Notes under the pieces: generated by a model
Database searches by the model: none
What the model was told of the DNA's origin: nothing
Seen by the model: the letters and a program-made list of their open reading frames with translations, nothing else
Assembly: GCF_016086655.4 (NCBI RefSeq)
Contig: NC_052131.2
Coordinates: 33,791,705-33,855,704 of the forward strand
Source of the DNA: Lepeophtheirus salmonis
Lineage: Eukaryota; Arthropoda; Copepoda; Siphonostomatoida; Caligidae
Direction: 5' to 3'
DNA: 64,000 nucleotides
In this document: piece by piece, positions 11,951-24,060 of the stretch
How positions within the stretch are numbered: position 1 is the stretch's first letter
Layout: each line of letters opens with the position of its first letter
Position numbers and translations under genes: made by a program

Positions 11951-14126
11951 AAAAGAAATCAATAATATTGTTCCATGTCTATATGATACAGACAATGCAC
12001 TCAATGAGAATGAGTTTGGGCTTATATTACCTAAATATTTCCTTGATTAAAATCCAAGTTAGTTATTAATATTTTTATTACGAGATGTATAGTGTATTCT
12101 TAGATGGAGGTATGAATGTAAAATATACAATGACAATTCAAAAATGATATTATATTAGTTAAACGTATAGTTTGAATTATAATATGAATTTGATTTGTCG
12201 AATAGTGTTTTAATGTGATGTTAGGCTATTTGAAGCTTTAAATAATTTAATTTTTATATGAATAAAAAGCCTTTTTTTCGTTAAGCTTAAGGAAAACGCA
12301 AATAACTCCACGAATAATGGTGCTAGAGAACTAAAATTTTCCATTATATCCAAAGTCATGCAGGAATTATTAATTGGTGAGATCTGTCCAAATCAAGTAA
12401 TTGTACCCATATTTATTCTGGAAACATAAAGCTAAAAAAAATGCAGGCGATTTTCATCACAAAAAAATCAATCTTTGTGATTTTGTGGTCCCATTGTTGC
12501 TGTAACAATCTCCTCATTTCTGTTAAGTAATGGTCGTATGGAGAAGAAGAGGTTTTTTTAATTTTCAATCACCAAGGTACAGAAACTGCAGTATTTATTT
12601 GCCATTTCTGAATTGTAAGTGTAGAGTGACAATATCTGAACTGCCTTTTGTTCATAAGAAGTAAACGGATTCCTCAATACTGTTTTAGAATCAATACCTA
12701 TTCATTTGATGTAATTCAAGTTTCACTGCTTTTTTTATGGGATCAAATTGTATTCAATTCAGTAGTAAAGTTTATTTTAAAGCCATTTAATAATGTTTCT
12801 TCAAGATTTAATTGAAATTTGTCCATAAAAATATCAACTAGAAGCCTTCAATTATGTTGCAATTTGCAAGATCAGTGAAAAAGTTCCATTGATAAACTTG
12901 CAGTGTTAATTTATGAATTTGATAAGTTAATCCAACGATGCAAATGCTTAAAATAAATACGTAATAGATCGAAAATAATTTCACTAATGGACATGCTACG
13001 TTATTTCAAGTATCGGATAAGGAATTATTAACTCTGCATATAGGTACTAAATAAATAGATGTTGTTAAGACGAGCTACAAAAATGCCTCATTTCAAATAT
13101 ATCTTATTCATGATGTCATAAAGATAAAATACACTGACGAGATTTTTATGTATATGTAGAAGTATAAAAATATGAAATGTATTTCTTTTTAACACAAAGA
13201 TTTCGACTCTGTTAGACAAGAAAAAATATTTATAGCCATGATTACATTACTTCAAGGACTAAAGTTAATTAAAAATTCGCAAGATTTTTTTTTCTTCTTC
13301 TTAATTTATATTTTTTTTAAACAACAGCGCGACTATCATAGAACATATTATAACAAAAATTTATTCAAAATATGCTAATTTAAATAAATACATAGATGGA
13401 TATAGCGTTTTGGTCAAAACGCATTTTACATCTTCAAGGTTTTCTTAAAAGAGATCTACAAAAAAAAAAAAACTTCTGGGAAATAAAAAAAGAATTTGAA
13501 TGTTTTTTTTTATTTGATAAAATAGACTGAAGTTGATTTTTGTTTTATATACAATGTAGGTATTAGTTGTTCTAATGTAATTCCAGAGTTTACACATTTG
13601 TTTATGGAAGGTTGCAAAGTCAATTTTCTTCATTATGCAAATATTTAGCTCATAACAATTTATATAAAAATTTTTGCGAAGGAAAAGGATAATTACTTTT
13701 TAAGGAAACAATTTTTTTAATAGCAATTATTCTTCCATTTTTTAATACAAGGAATATAAATGTTTTTAGGAAAAGAGTTTCAAAAACTTATCTAAAGAAA
13801 ATACTATATAATAAACAATGTTAGCTTTGTTTATGTTTATTTTTGGAGAAAGGTTGCGAGATACAAGAAAGATAACACCATGAATGATATACTTAAAACA
13901 GTATTTCTACACAAACCTTTCTTAACAAAAAGGATGGGGCTTTTAGGGGTTCCGGGCAAATTCATTATCATGCAAGGTTTTATATTTACAAGTGGCAACT
14001 TTTGAAATGCCTCTGATAGCTCATTCTTTGGTAACCCTCTACATATACTGTCCATTATACTCTTGTTCCTCTTTACTTTTTAGTGTCGGGAATGTGAACC
14101 CGTCAAACTCCGATTGCCCCTTACGA
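11951..14126. other. Long stretch with no recognised feature
   Basis: A+T-rich, with small ORFs only. The minus-strand ORF at 13837-14055 shows no family I recognise and partly overlaps repeat-like sequence. I would not call it a gene. Confidence 0.4.
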
Positions 14127-14270
14127 ATCTGTGAATATCCCCACATACTTTTACTAAATGAAGAATGGTCCGATATTTGGGAAGGAATACTTAATTGACT
14201 AAGTACCAATTAAAATTTCAGGCCTTTTTTATATTCTCTCCTTTTGAAGGATGCATTAAAGATTGCCATG
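14127..14270 (+). repeat. Repeat-like segment related to family E
   Basis: GTGAATATCCCCACATAC and GAAGAATGGTCCGATATTTG resemble 20528-20580 (GTGAATATCCTTACTACTAA, GAAGAATAGTCCCACAGTTG). The following GACTAAGTACC...AGGCCTTTTTT resembles family E. Together these suggest a larger, poorly conserved repeat. Confidence 0.4.
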
Positions 14271-14680
14271 TGAATAAAAAAGGGGGATTGGACTAATCTA
14301 TCTATCTACGTTTAACAAATGAGTATTTGACATTAATGTGCAAGTTAATCATGCTAATTATAATAGTAATAATGATGATGAGATAATGAAGTCATTAAGT
14401 ACCTCTATGTAGGTATATTAATGTACATATCTACTTGCATAATGACATTTACATCTAAGTCTATTTAGGTGAACATACTAACGGTGAGTCTCATCTTTCT
14501 AGATATTATTAATTAATTGTTGTGATAAAAGAGATCTCTGCGTGCGCAGACAAGTTGGCCTTATATATTGCTCCCTAGAGTGCGAATATGTATATATGAG
14601 TTACTACAATAAGCCTAGGTTAATAAAAATACAAGGTTAGACCATCATGTAACCGGGCTTATCAGAAATTTCAATCTGAA

Positions 14681-14860
14681 TTATTGTACCGACTCCTGGG
14701 CAAGACAGGCAGATTTTGACAAAACACACAATCAAATGGACTATGACGTCACTATTGCTAGAATTTTCAATTTAATGTATCGCACCTGCTGGGCAGGATA
14801 AACAGATTTTGAAAAAACACTCAACTACTCATCTACTATGACGTAAATATTAAAAGCGTG
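14681..14860 (+). repeat. Two-unit direct tandem duplication, about 91 bp each
   Basis: Unit 1 begins at 14681 (TTATTGTACCGACTCCTGGG) and unit 2 at 14772 (TTAATGTATCGCACCTGCTG). Both then share GGGCA..A..CAGATTTTGA, AAAACAC, a CAA...ACT stretch and CTATGACGT. Unit 1 carries the full CRE-like palindrome TGACGTCA and unit 2 the half-site TGACGTAA. Non-coding. Confidence 0.65.
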
Positions 14861-15111
14861 GTGGAAGTCAAACATCAGTCGTATACTCGTTATAGTATAC
14901 CTTGTATTTCTACTAACTTTGCAAAAAGCTGATTGCTTAGAAAATCAGGGTTTTTTTAATGTTCGTTTAATTGGCCAGATGGAGTTGCACTGATGGAGTA
15001 TTACAATTAGTCCAACTGACCTAGGAACTGTCTTTGAAGTATATATTAAGAATATGTATTCCCTCCTATAGGAACAACGTAGTATGGAACTATTGATGAA
15101 AATCGTGTGTA

Positions 15112-15405
15112 TTTCGGGCATGTTAAAAAAACAAAAATCAACATGGTAGCCCTGAAAATTTAAAGAATGTTTTGGAGGAGAGAAGCTTAGCTGTCATGAC
15201 GTCTCTTTCAATCAGCTACAATCACCTGTGACTAGTGAGGGGGAGAAGGAAAAAACAAGGCCAAGGCAAGAAATACTCCAATGTCGATCCTCAATTCTAC
15301 TCTGAGTCCAAACGAAACTTACAATTATAATTCAACAACAAATCCTCAAGGTTCCTCTCCGTCTTTTATGACTATACATCCAGGTTTAATCAGGTTTTGA
15401 ATGTG
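15112..15405 (+). repeat. Repeat family A, copy (plus)
   Basis: Well preserved: AATCAACATGGTAGCCCTGA, AGAATGTTTTGGAGGAGAGA, TTAGCTGTCATGACGTCTCT, TGTCGATCCTCAATTCTACT and CTCTCCGTCTTTTATGACTA. Its left border GGGCATGTTAAAAAAA is shared with the copy at 23.38 kb, which helps set the family's 5' end. Confidence 0.8.
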
Positions 15406-15768
15406 TTGAATTATAATCAATATATAGACCCTACGCAGATTAAGTTCCAGGGAATAATTTCTCCCGAGTGTGTTGTCTATTGAGCTACGTCGTTCCATTT
15501 TAAACTAAATTTTGATAACTTATGACCTCATATTTCCCCCTTGATTAGCCTCAATGTAAAATGACGTCATGGATCATTTTTGGGCAATATTTGTTTACTT
15601 CTTCCCACCGCATATAGATTTAAACGAATCTCCCGGCGTAAGTATTGTTTTTACCTTCCAATTAATTTCAAATCTCCATTTGTCAACAGATGAGCTTATT
15701 CAACACCCCTCATGTAGATAAGATCTTGGGATTAAGATTTGGAAATAGATAAAGGATATATTTGGATA

Positions 15769-15856
15769 CAGAGCTGTATTTGAATTCAACTTTACCGAGT
15801 CAAGTACAAGTCCTATAAAAAATTATTCAAGTCTGTACTCGAATACTACAGCTCTG
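15769..15856. mobile_element. 88-bp hAT-type MITE with 8-bp target duplication
   Basis: The left end is CAGAGCTGTATTTGAATTC and the right end, read on the other strand, CAGAGCTGTAGTATTCGAG: ten identical terminal bases and further similarity inward. Flanks are TTTGGATA (15761-15768) and ATTGGATA (15857-15864), matching at 7 of 8. Interior is GTCAAGTAC-rich and non-coding. This is a structural call; the size is near the lower limit for MITEs. Confidence 0.75.
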
Positions 15857-16129
15857 ATTGGATAATATATCAATTAAGTCCAACTTGTCTGAGCAAGCGT
15901 GATCCCTATATGGGGAGAGGGACTATATTTAGGTACAATTTAAATATGCAATACACTAAAAAGGAATTGAAGAGCAAAAATAAACAAGTACATTAGCTGT
16001 CACAAAACAAGCATAGCTGTGTGTACTAAAAAATTTTGATATATTGAAAAATTTCTTTAAGTGAGGTAAATAATAAGATTGATTATGATTAGTAGCATTT
16101 AAACAAATATAGTTGACTGAAAAAACTAT

Positions 16130-16411
16130 GTGAGCAACATTAGTAGGATGGATATTATAAAATATATTAGTAGACATATCTTTCATACATCTACTAATAT
16201 ATATTTACAATGGGCCATTCAATTTGGATATTCTTCTTTGATCCGTTTCATTATCCTAAAATTGACGTTTGATGAAAAAAAGAGAAAAAATTGGAAAATT
16301 ATTGAGGAAAGGAAAGATATTTCTGTTGATCATCAATTTTTATTTGTGAAATTTATATTCAAACCAATTTCTACAAACTTAATTTTATTTACGAATCCAA
16401 TAATCCATTGA
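16130..16411 (+). other. Unassigned 93-codon ORF, probably not a gene
   Basis: Open from 16130 to 16411, rich in Ile, Phe and Lys as expected for translated A+T-rich DNA. I recognise no domain, signal or neighbour that would support coding, and there is an overlapping ORF on the other strand. Confidence 0.15.
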
Positions 16412-16486
16412 AAATACATTTTTTTGAACCATAAAAAAACGAAAGTGCAATTTTCACCGATTTCTTATTTTTCTCCTAACTCTTTC

Positions 16487-16800
16487 AATTTTGAATACAC
16501 TTAAAAAACGTCCGTTTTCGTATCTTTATTTTTTGAGACGCCAGGCACTTTTTGATTTATAGTTCAGCCCTTTATGTGGTCCCATTGAGCTCAAAAAAAC
16601 AACTTTTGTGTTTTGGGTATAGAAATGAGCCTCCCTTAAATTACTCCCCACTCCCCTAAAAATGAAAATCCGTAGCCCCGTCTTAGCCTAACAGGGTTCA
16701 AAAGAGGCACCCATACAAAATTTCAACCTCCTAGGTCCAATGGTGTGGGCACTCATAAATGACACAAACCAAATCCATTTTATTTATACGAGTATACAGA
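16487..16800 (+). mobile_element. Probable 3' tail of a non-LTR retrotransposon (5'-truncated copy)
   Basis: Similar, in opposite orientation, to 35150-35425. Shared words: GAGACGCCAG/AAGACGCCAG then CACTTTTTGATTTATA/TACTTTTTGATTTATA, GAGCCTCCC, CCCTAAAA, GGCTCAA/GGTTCAA followed by GAGGCACCC, and TTTCAACCTCCTA/TTTCAGCCTCCTA. The other copy lies directly downstream of a reverse-transcriptase C-terminal fragment, so I infer that this is the 3' untranslated tail. No coding part is present here, fitting the 5' truncation usual for such elements. Confidence 0.55.
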
Positions 16801-19800
16801 TAATATTATTTCCGTTTTTCATAACCCAGATCCCTAATTTTACATCTCGGGGCAATACACCGTAAGATCTAAAATTTAATCAATTTTAAGAGTGTAACAG
16901 CTCCTTCAAATAATAAATTAAATTGTCCATTAATAGTAAATATATTAAGTTAAAGAAAAGAAAAATTGAATATTTTGACGACTATTGTATTGTACGTAGA
17001 AAAACATTTTCTCTAGTTCCTATCCTCCTCTCCTGTAACCCATAGTATATTTAGAAAAGGATAAGTGATTTTTCACGAAACCTCGTACCAACTTAAATAC
17101 TTCCTTTGAAAACACACGGTAATATTTATTCCAATAACATTAAATTTTGTACCTATATTTGTCTTAGTTGTAGACCATTTAATTGACTTTCAAGGTCATA
17201 TAATAAAATGAATATTTATTAAGACTGACTATTAACTAATTTTTTTTAAATTTTTGATTTTGGATATTCATAAATATAACTCAGCAGGACCAGTGAAAAT
17301 TGGAAGTCTTGAATTAATTTTCAAACCTAATTTAAACGTTTTTTTTAATTGACTAAAACTATCTAATTTTCTTCTTGACAATGTACAGGCACTGTCAGAT
17401 TTAGAAGGAACAAACATATTGTATATATAGAAACATTTGTTTTGAAACAGTAGTTGTTGTCAAACTTTTCAAAAATTTGTCAAAAAATGAAACTCTGTTT
17501 TCAAAACCTGTAATATTTAAAGGTCCTTTTTTTAAATTAAAAATATCATAGCGAAATAAATATATAGAGGCGACAAGTTATTTTTTAAAAGTTATCGTAG
17601 AAGCGGCTGCTAGACTTTACACGCATTTAACCATATCCAACCTCATATTCATGCATTTAATAAGATTGAATATATGTATGAATTAGTAAATAACTCCTTA
17701 TTCAATTCTTAATTTATTATGGCACATTATTATATTGCTATATTATTGATAGGTGATAGATATTATATTACTTTTCACATACATAATTAGAAAAAATAAT
17801 ATTATATTTTTTTTTTCCTGCTTGAATTGAATGAAACACTGAATGACACTTTTCCTAAACAATATGTTTTGACATATTGTTTAAATCTCCACAAAGATGA
17901 GACTCCAATTGTTTTCTTTTAGACAAACGTAACATATTATAAAGCTTTCAACAATAAATAAATGTTCTTCTTCGAATCTACTAACATAAAAAAATAAAAA
18001 TCTAGCATAAAAAAATATAAACTGTCCCCAAAATTTGAAAGGTAACCTTTCTTTGTTAACACACCTTGTATACTTCTTGCTACAATTATTATTTGATATT
18101 TTATTTTTACTAATTCACTAGGATCGTTGAATTTAGACGTACATTAACATACTTGAATTCACATCCTTTAATTTGGCTTTTAATTTCTCTTGCTTATATG
18201 AATTAGCATATTTTTTTTAATTAATTCAAAACTTTTTGGCTTTATCAACAACATATTTATATCTCAAACATATTTTTTAGGATGTTAATAGAAAAAAGAG
18301 CTTTTTGATTTAGAGGGGATAACTTGCATATTTCTTATATTGTATCTTTAAATCTAATGATGGTTCATATAGAGTCAAACTTTACATTTTTAAAGGATTT
18401 CCCCTTTATTTTTTTCCCTTTTATGTTGAGTTAATTCGGATTACTTCACCAAAGAAGTATAATTTGGGTGTCACCTATTCATCACAATTAAATATTCTAT
18501 ATTTTGATAGTCAATGAATAACAAATTGGACTTATTTGATCTTTTTTAAATGATTTTTTTAGTTTAATTGGAGGTCTTAAAGTTATTCATCTATGAATCA
18601 GAGAACAGCTTAACCCTAGGACATGAAGTTGGTTGATAACTTCTGGATGATTGAAGTCATTTGCAATCAATTGCTTTAAGTCTCAGAAAGATGTTCTCGT
18701 ATTAAACAGTATTCTACATTTTTTTCTTTAATTAAAATAGTTTTTTGTTAGTTTATATTGAATAAAAGACTAGGTAATTGCTGAAATTGGTAGACCAATT
18801 GCTTCCTTTGACACCCCGTCTCTTATCCCTTGATATATTTATTAAAATCTTGAAAATGTATAGAAAAAATATTATTAATAGAAAATAGAATATACAATGG
18901 TTTATCAATTCGAATAAAATATTCATTCTATTTAAAAATAAATTTACCTTTTCACATCTCAAAATAATATGTTTCCTAATTATCTTTCATTCAATATTAA
19001 ATTTAGAAATAGAATATTTTTGTAAATTTTATACCATACAACTCTATTTTATTAATTACAAAATTCATAAAAATGATGGAAACTTCTAAAGAGAGGTAAA
19101 AACTTTCAATACCTAGTAATTTAAATTTGTTTGTTCTATTGATTTCTTATTAATTAACTCTATATTCAAGTTTTTCAATTACTCTATATTTCTATATTAC
19201 TGTATTTGGAATCCCAATGATGTCATCGGCTATGAGAACTGAAAACTAATTGCACTTTTATTGGTAAATTTTTTTAACAAATTCTTCCTTTGTTTTATAC
19301 TTCAAATCGGATATTGTGACCTACACTTGACAGGAACTTGGATAGAGTTTTATTCACAGACACATAGTTACAGCATAAGTTACGTAAGATAAATATCACC
19401 AAAGACAATTTATTTATTACAATCGTAGTCACATATTCAAATGTCATTGTATCATACTAGAAAAATGCACATAAAAATTCGTTGACAGAGCCTATAAGTC
19501 ACTTTTTATGGTTCTTATAACTTGGCTTGATACATTGGAAGTATGAATTCACAGTCCTACATAAACAACTTTGAGAATTGAAGTCCTTTATTTAATTACG
19601 TAATGAAACCTTGTGATGATTAACTCGTTAATACTGTCACTGCCTTGTATTTTTTTTTTCAGCTATTCCCTGTCTTCATATAATCTCCGCCCCCGATATT
19701 CACTCCTCGTCTTAGAGGACATATGCATCGGCTTTCAAGTATTTTTATAAATATTGTTTGATCTAAGGTTTCTATCTCTTTAACGTGTGAGTCAATGGGT

Positions 19801-20400
19801 TACGCTTCACATTCCATGCCTTATTAAGGTCCTCTTTCTACAGCAAAAACGGCTAAAGTGATTTATTTTTTTATTGTTGAGACTATCTTGACAGAAATAC
19901 GGTTGAGTATAATCTTTTGAAGGAAACCAGACAAAGTATGTCCAAATTCATCTTTTTAACAACAAATGTTTCCACGTTTTAACAGTAATATGATTAATAC
20001 CATTCACCTTTTTATCGCATATCTCTTCAATGACTTCCTCTTGGAGGCTGTTTGAACACTCGTGAGGATTTCATCATTTTCTTTGCAAGAAAATTTGAGG
20101 AAATTTTTGTGGTTGACTGCAAATTTGCTGAGGATGATTCAAAAGTTATTTATTGCCTTACAAATTGTTAATATTTTATTCAGAGTGTCAAATTTTGAAC
20201 TTGTAACGACAAAAAGTTATTCACAACTTCTACTGAAAAAGTAATTATGAGCTATTGAGCCCAAAACTATCTTTCCCCATCCTGAAGAAAAAAAATTAGT
20301 CACTTACGGAATACCGGACTTGACAAAAGGGTGTAATGTTTGTTTGCCACTGGAGTATCTATGATCAAGTATCAAACGTTTTTAAACCAAAAAAAAATAC
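16801..20400. other. Long A+T-rich stretch with no recognised feature
   Basis: About 3.6 kb with poly-A/T runs and short ORFs lacking resemblance to any family. No A, Tc1 or hAT landmarks seen. Confidence 0.4.
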
Positions 20401-20424
20401 TCTCCAGCTAAGAATCACTGCACT
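20401..20424. mobile_element. Orphan hAT-type terminal repeat
   Basis: CTCCAGCTAAGAATCACTG resembles the right end of the MITE at 36363-36551 (CTCCTGGCTAAGAACCACTG). I cannot locate the opposite end, so this is probably a truncated copy. Confidence 0.35.
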
Positions 20425-20580
20425 GGAATGAAAATGTATATTTTGTATCAACTGTTGATTTGTCAACTCTTACCACTTATGAGTATTTTAACTAGTACAC
20501 TTTTTGAACTCAAATTACATCAAGTAAAGCGGTGAATATCCTTACTACTAAGTGAAGAATAGTCCCACAGTTGGGATGAA

Positions 20581-21726
20581 TAAAGACATTTACCATTTTA
20601 ATATTATAACAATTTTGTGACCGGTCATTTTGTTGGATTACATATTCACATAAAAGGTTTGCAGCAAAATTACCTAGAACCAATAATTTTGTACCTCTTT
20701 TTTTTCTCTTTTTTTGGAGGATAGCTTGAGAGAGTCAATGTAGATCCCATCGTGGAAAATGTCTTACAAATTATCATATTATTTTTTGATTTAATTTTTA
20801 TAAGGTATACTACATATATACATTCTACCGATTTGATCAATACCTACAATTATCTACCTATAGACAGATCTACATACAAATTTACAAATAAGGATGCGAG
20901 GTTATCTACTCCATGAAGATGTATACATATATTAGTAGACAGCCAGCGGCGACCTCTTCACCCCAAAAATGTGTTTGCTTATGTGTCGATTGTTTTTATA
21001 TCATAATAATAAAAGTATGGGGAGATTATAGATATAGGTAATATAAAATATGTAATATTTTGGATTCAATGAATTGGAAATGTATGTTTTATGTTTTGTA
21101 TCTTTCTTTTTACAGTTTTTGTTTCTGGTTCAAAGGTGAGGATCATCATTTATTGGCGATGATGAATCCGTAAAAGGTTGGAAACATGATTTAAACAATA
21201 TAAAAGTAAAAAGAATGATACTTTGAGCACTAAAGCATATGATAACAAGTTAGAAAATATTATTATGTCAAAAGTTCAACATATTTTGACGAACAAATGA
21301 TTGTATTTATATTCTCTCTAGTAGGGGAAGACGGTTGCATCAGTTTTCTCGTACAACAAAAGCTGTAGCCGCAAAATTTAAAATTTGTATAATATAATAC
21401 GGATTATTTTGGCAAAACATCAATTATTTTTGTCAACTTTTGTCGCAGATATTGCATACAACGGATTTCAAGGAGTAAAAGTAATTTTTTGAAAGTGAAA
21501 TATTCTTGTAATTCATGATGCAGTCAGTGATTCATTGTATTCACTTATATCATTTGAATGATTGATTGTTTTTCTATTAGATATTTAATATAATTTATCA
21601 AGATTAAAAACTACTTCAGTGAGAAGATATGGTAGATATTGTAACGTTCACTACAAAGGGAACAATTTGCAATAATTGTTTGCAATTTTCCTCATATTGG
21701 TGACTCTTCTTTATTATTTCATGGTA
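20581..21726. other. Stretch with no recognised feature
   Basis: A+T-rich non-coding sequence up to the mariner terminal repeat. Nothing recognisable on either strand. Confidence 0.4.
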
Positions 21727-22856
21727 CTGGCCGGCCGAAAAGTTCGTTGGCTTACATAGTAAAAGACATTCATTTGCCAAAATTCGATTTTTTTATTCAA
21801 TGTAGGTATTTTCCAGGGCAATACAATGACTATAGCAGCCATACAATTTTCCGATCCTAATTTTATTTTAGTCTCAAAATAGCCCTCATTTTCGCGATTG
21901 TCTCTTCATTACCACTGAGTTTTTTTGTTTGTTTTTTCAGTCAAGTCTTCTTTTCTAGGTCTGCAAGCAGAAAAAAATCAATGGTAGCCAGATATGTAGA
22001 ATACAGTGGAGGAAGAAGCAATTTGTTGACTAAGTCTGCCATTGTTTTCAATAATTGGAGACACGATGCATTGTCTTGATTTTCTTCTTCAAATTTGGTC
22101 TGATTTTTTTCGTTATTTGATCCTTCAAAACATCAATACTGCCACCTAATAATCTCTTTTGCTGGTTTGACCCTTTTCGATGTAATCAACGAATATTATA
22201 CTATGCACATCCCAGAATACCTTGCCAGCTGACCGCGCCTGTGGTTCTTTCCACGCTTCGGATTCAGTTCATCGCGTACAGTCAACTCGGCTGACTGCCG
22301 ATTAGACTATGGAGTATACTGATGGAGCCACGTTTTATCTCATATTGTCTAAAAAATCATATTTATTATGGTTTAAGTTCGTTAAAATTTGTATCATGAA
22401 CACGTTGTTACTTTTGATCTATTTTGTGTTTTGCTCGGTGACTATTTTGCACACAGTTTTTGCATGTCCAATATTAATACACGTCATGCCCAACATCTTC
22501 ATTTGATATCTGTAGAGTCTCAGCTACGTTGATCAACTTCACTTTACGTTCATTCAAAAATATTTTGTGGACTTTTGTGATGTTTTGTTTGGTAACTGTC
22601 TCTTTCGGACGTCGACTTTGAGCATCATCTTCAACGCTCATTTCGCCTAGTTTAAATTTAGCAAACCATTTTTAAACGGTTGAATTTTTTCACTCACAAT
22701 ACTAAGTCTAACGAACCAATTATCAAAAGCTGACAAACTTCTAAGAATATTAGCTTGAAGATAACTAAAAATTATTTGATTGAATTCTAGTGGCGCTATC
22801 TATGTGTCAATCTACGAAATTATGTATACCTCACAGCAAACATTTTTGTTAGCTAG
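21727..22856 (-). mobile_element. Decayed mariner element, nearly full length
   Basis: The 3' terminal repeat of this minus-strand element lies at its left: TA then CTGGCCGGCCGAAAAGTTCG, a mariner-type end. A degenerate counterpart is seen at about 22820-22856 (TATGTATACC...CATTTTTGTTAGC). About 1.13 kb separates the ends, close to the usual mariner length of about 1.3 kb, and a transposase pseudogene fills the interior. Confidence 0.8.
21790..22740 (-). pseudogene. mariner (DD34D) transposase pseudogene
   Basis: On the minus strand, from about 22665, the reading 'MVCxNLNxAKMSVEDDAQSR' region resembles the linker of mariner DNA-binding domains ('KWFAKFKxGEMSVEDD'), followed by 'RPKETVTKQNITKVHKIFLN' and 'VKLINVAETLQISNEDVGHD'. 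Then, across frameshifts, come 'DQKQQRV'-like sequence, 'WLHQYTP', 'DELNPKRGK', 'WDxxGIIxxDY'-like remnants, 'NQDNASC' (second catalytic Asp region) and 'PPLYSTYLATIDFFLLADL' (YSPDLAPSD motif with the final Asp still visible). The end reads 'NEETIAKMRAIL' and 'CIALENTYIE'-like. Many stops and indels make it dead, and the extreme N-terminus is shortened. It is the most complete transposase in the window. Confidence 0.8.
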
Positions 22857-23379
22857 AGAAAAGCCTTCAATAGGCTTATGAGAGCAAATATCTTATTATA
22901 CTTTTAATTAAATCCATTGATATAGATAATAATTCCACTCCTTAAATGTCTATGTGTGTCTGTAAAATATTACTTGGTCTAGTATTCTTAATTTCTAAAT
23001 CAAATTCGATATTTTTCAACTGTTGCAAACATCCATGGAAAAACTGACGAGGATAATTTAGTTGCAATTTCTATTAAAAACTACTGACAGGTACAACCTT
23101 TAAGTAGTTTCAAACTTGCTTTATGAAATTTTGGGATATCTGAATCAAACTAATTGCGTAGACCGGATTTACCTGCACAACCCTGTAGTTATTCTTCGTT
23201 TCCATTAAGACATGATTGTTGATTTCTTATCGCATTTATGTATATATATATATATATGCCATTTTATTATTTCTATGAATAAATTTTTGTTATCATATAC
23301 AAATGTACGAGAATATCCACGCTTTTAATATAACATTACTAAGCAATATTATAATCAAAGGTAAAAATCCAATGTGGAA
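22857..23379. other. Short stretch with no recognised feature
   Basis: Non-coding. A (TA)n run lies at about 23239-23258. Confidence 0.45.
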
Positions 23380-23668
23380 TGGGCATGTTAAAAAAATCAA
23401 CATGGTAACCCTAACAATTTGAAGAATGTTTTGGAAGAGGAGAGGAAGAATAATACTCTTGAGGTGTCATTAGATCAGCTACAATCAGCTATGATAAGAG
23501 AGGAAGGAAAAAAAGGATATAAACAATGATATTTGCCAGTATAACTCCAACATCGATCTCCAATTATACTCCGAGGACTTACAATTATAACTCCACAACG
23601 AATCCTAAGGGTTACGCTCCGTCTTTTATGAGGACACACGAACGTTCAAGCAGGTTTTAAATATAAAT
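23380..23668 (+). repeat. Repeat family A, copy (plus)
   Basis: GGGCATGTTAAAAAAATCAA followed by CATGGTAACCCTAACAATTT, GAAGAATGTTTTGGAAGAGG, CATCGATCTCCAATTATACT and TACGCTCCGTCTTTTATGAG. One of the best-preserved copies, useful for building a consensus. Confidence 0.8.
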
Positions 23669-23961
23669 AATTGGGTATATTTAGAAAAGGATGTTCACTA
23701 CTCAGGAATTAAATAATAATGACAACTGCTAAGAAAAATAGAATTCGTTCCTTATACTACCAATTAAAAATTAACGGGCCAGCTAAAAAACACACCGGAT
23801 TTACAACTATGATTATAACGAAGTATCAAATAAAATACTATGTAGGATTTTAATATTATGAAATATATTTATAAAAATTCTATAGAAATAATATTACAAT
23901 GATAGTCTGGAAGTACCAAAGAGATAAATAGTAGTCAGTATGTATTTATTTTGTCTGTTTT

Positions 23962-24060
23962 TTTTGCCTAACGACTAACTAATTTCGACCATTTTTTCTG
24001 TTCGTTTTTGGAAAAAAAGGTTGGCTGATAGAATAAAGTTAATGGGGTGAAATAGCTATT
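23962..24060 (+). repeat. Dispersed repeat family E, copy 3
   Basis: TAACGACTAACTAATTTCG, then TTCGTTTTTGGAAAAAAAGG and TTGGCTGATAGAATA, aligned with the copies near 10.44 and 11.87 kb. Confidence 0.5.

Noticed and set aside
13837..14198. Overlapping ORFs on both strands with somewhat balanced composition
   Set aside because: No domain recognised, and part of the region resembles a dispersed repeat also present near 20.53 kb.
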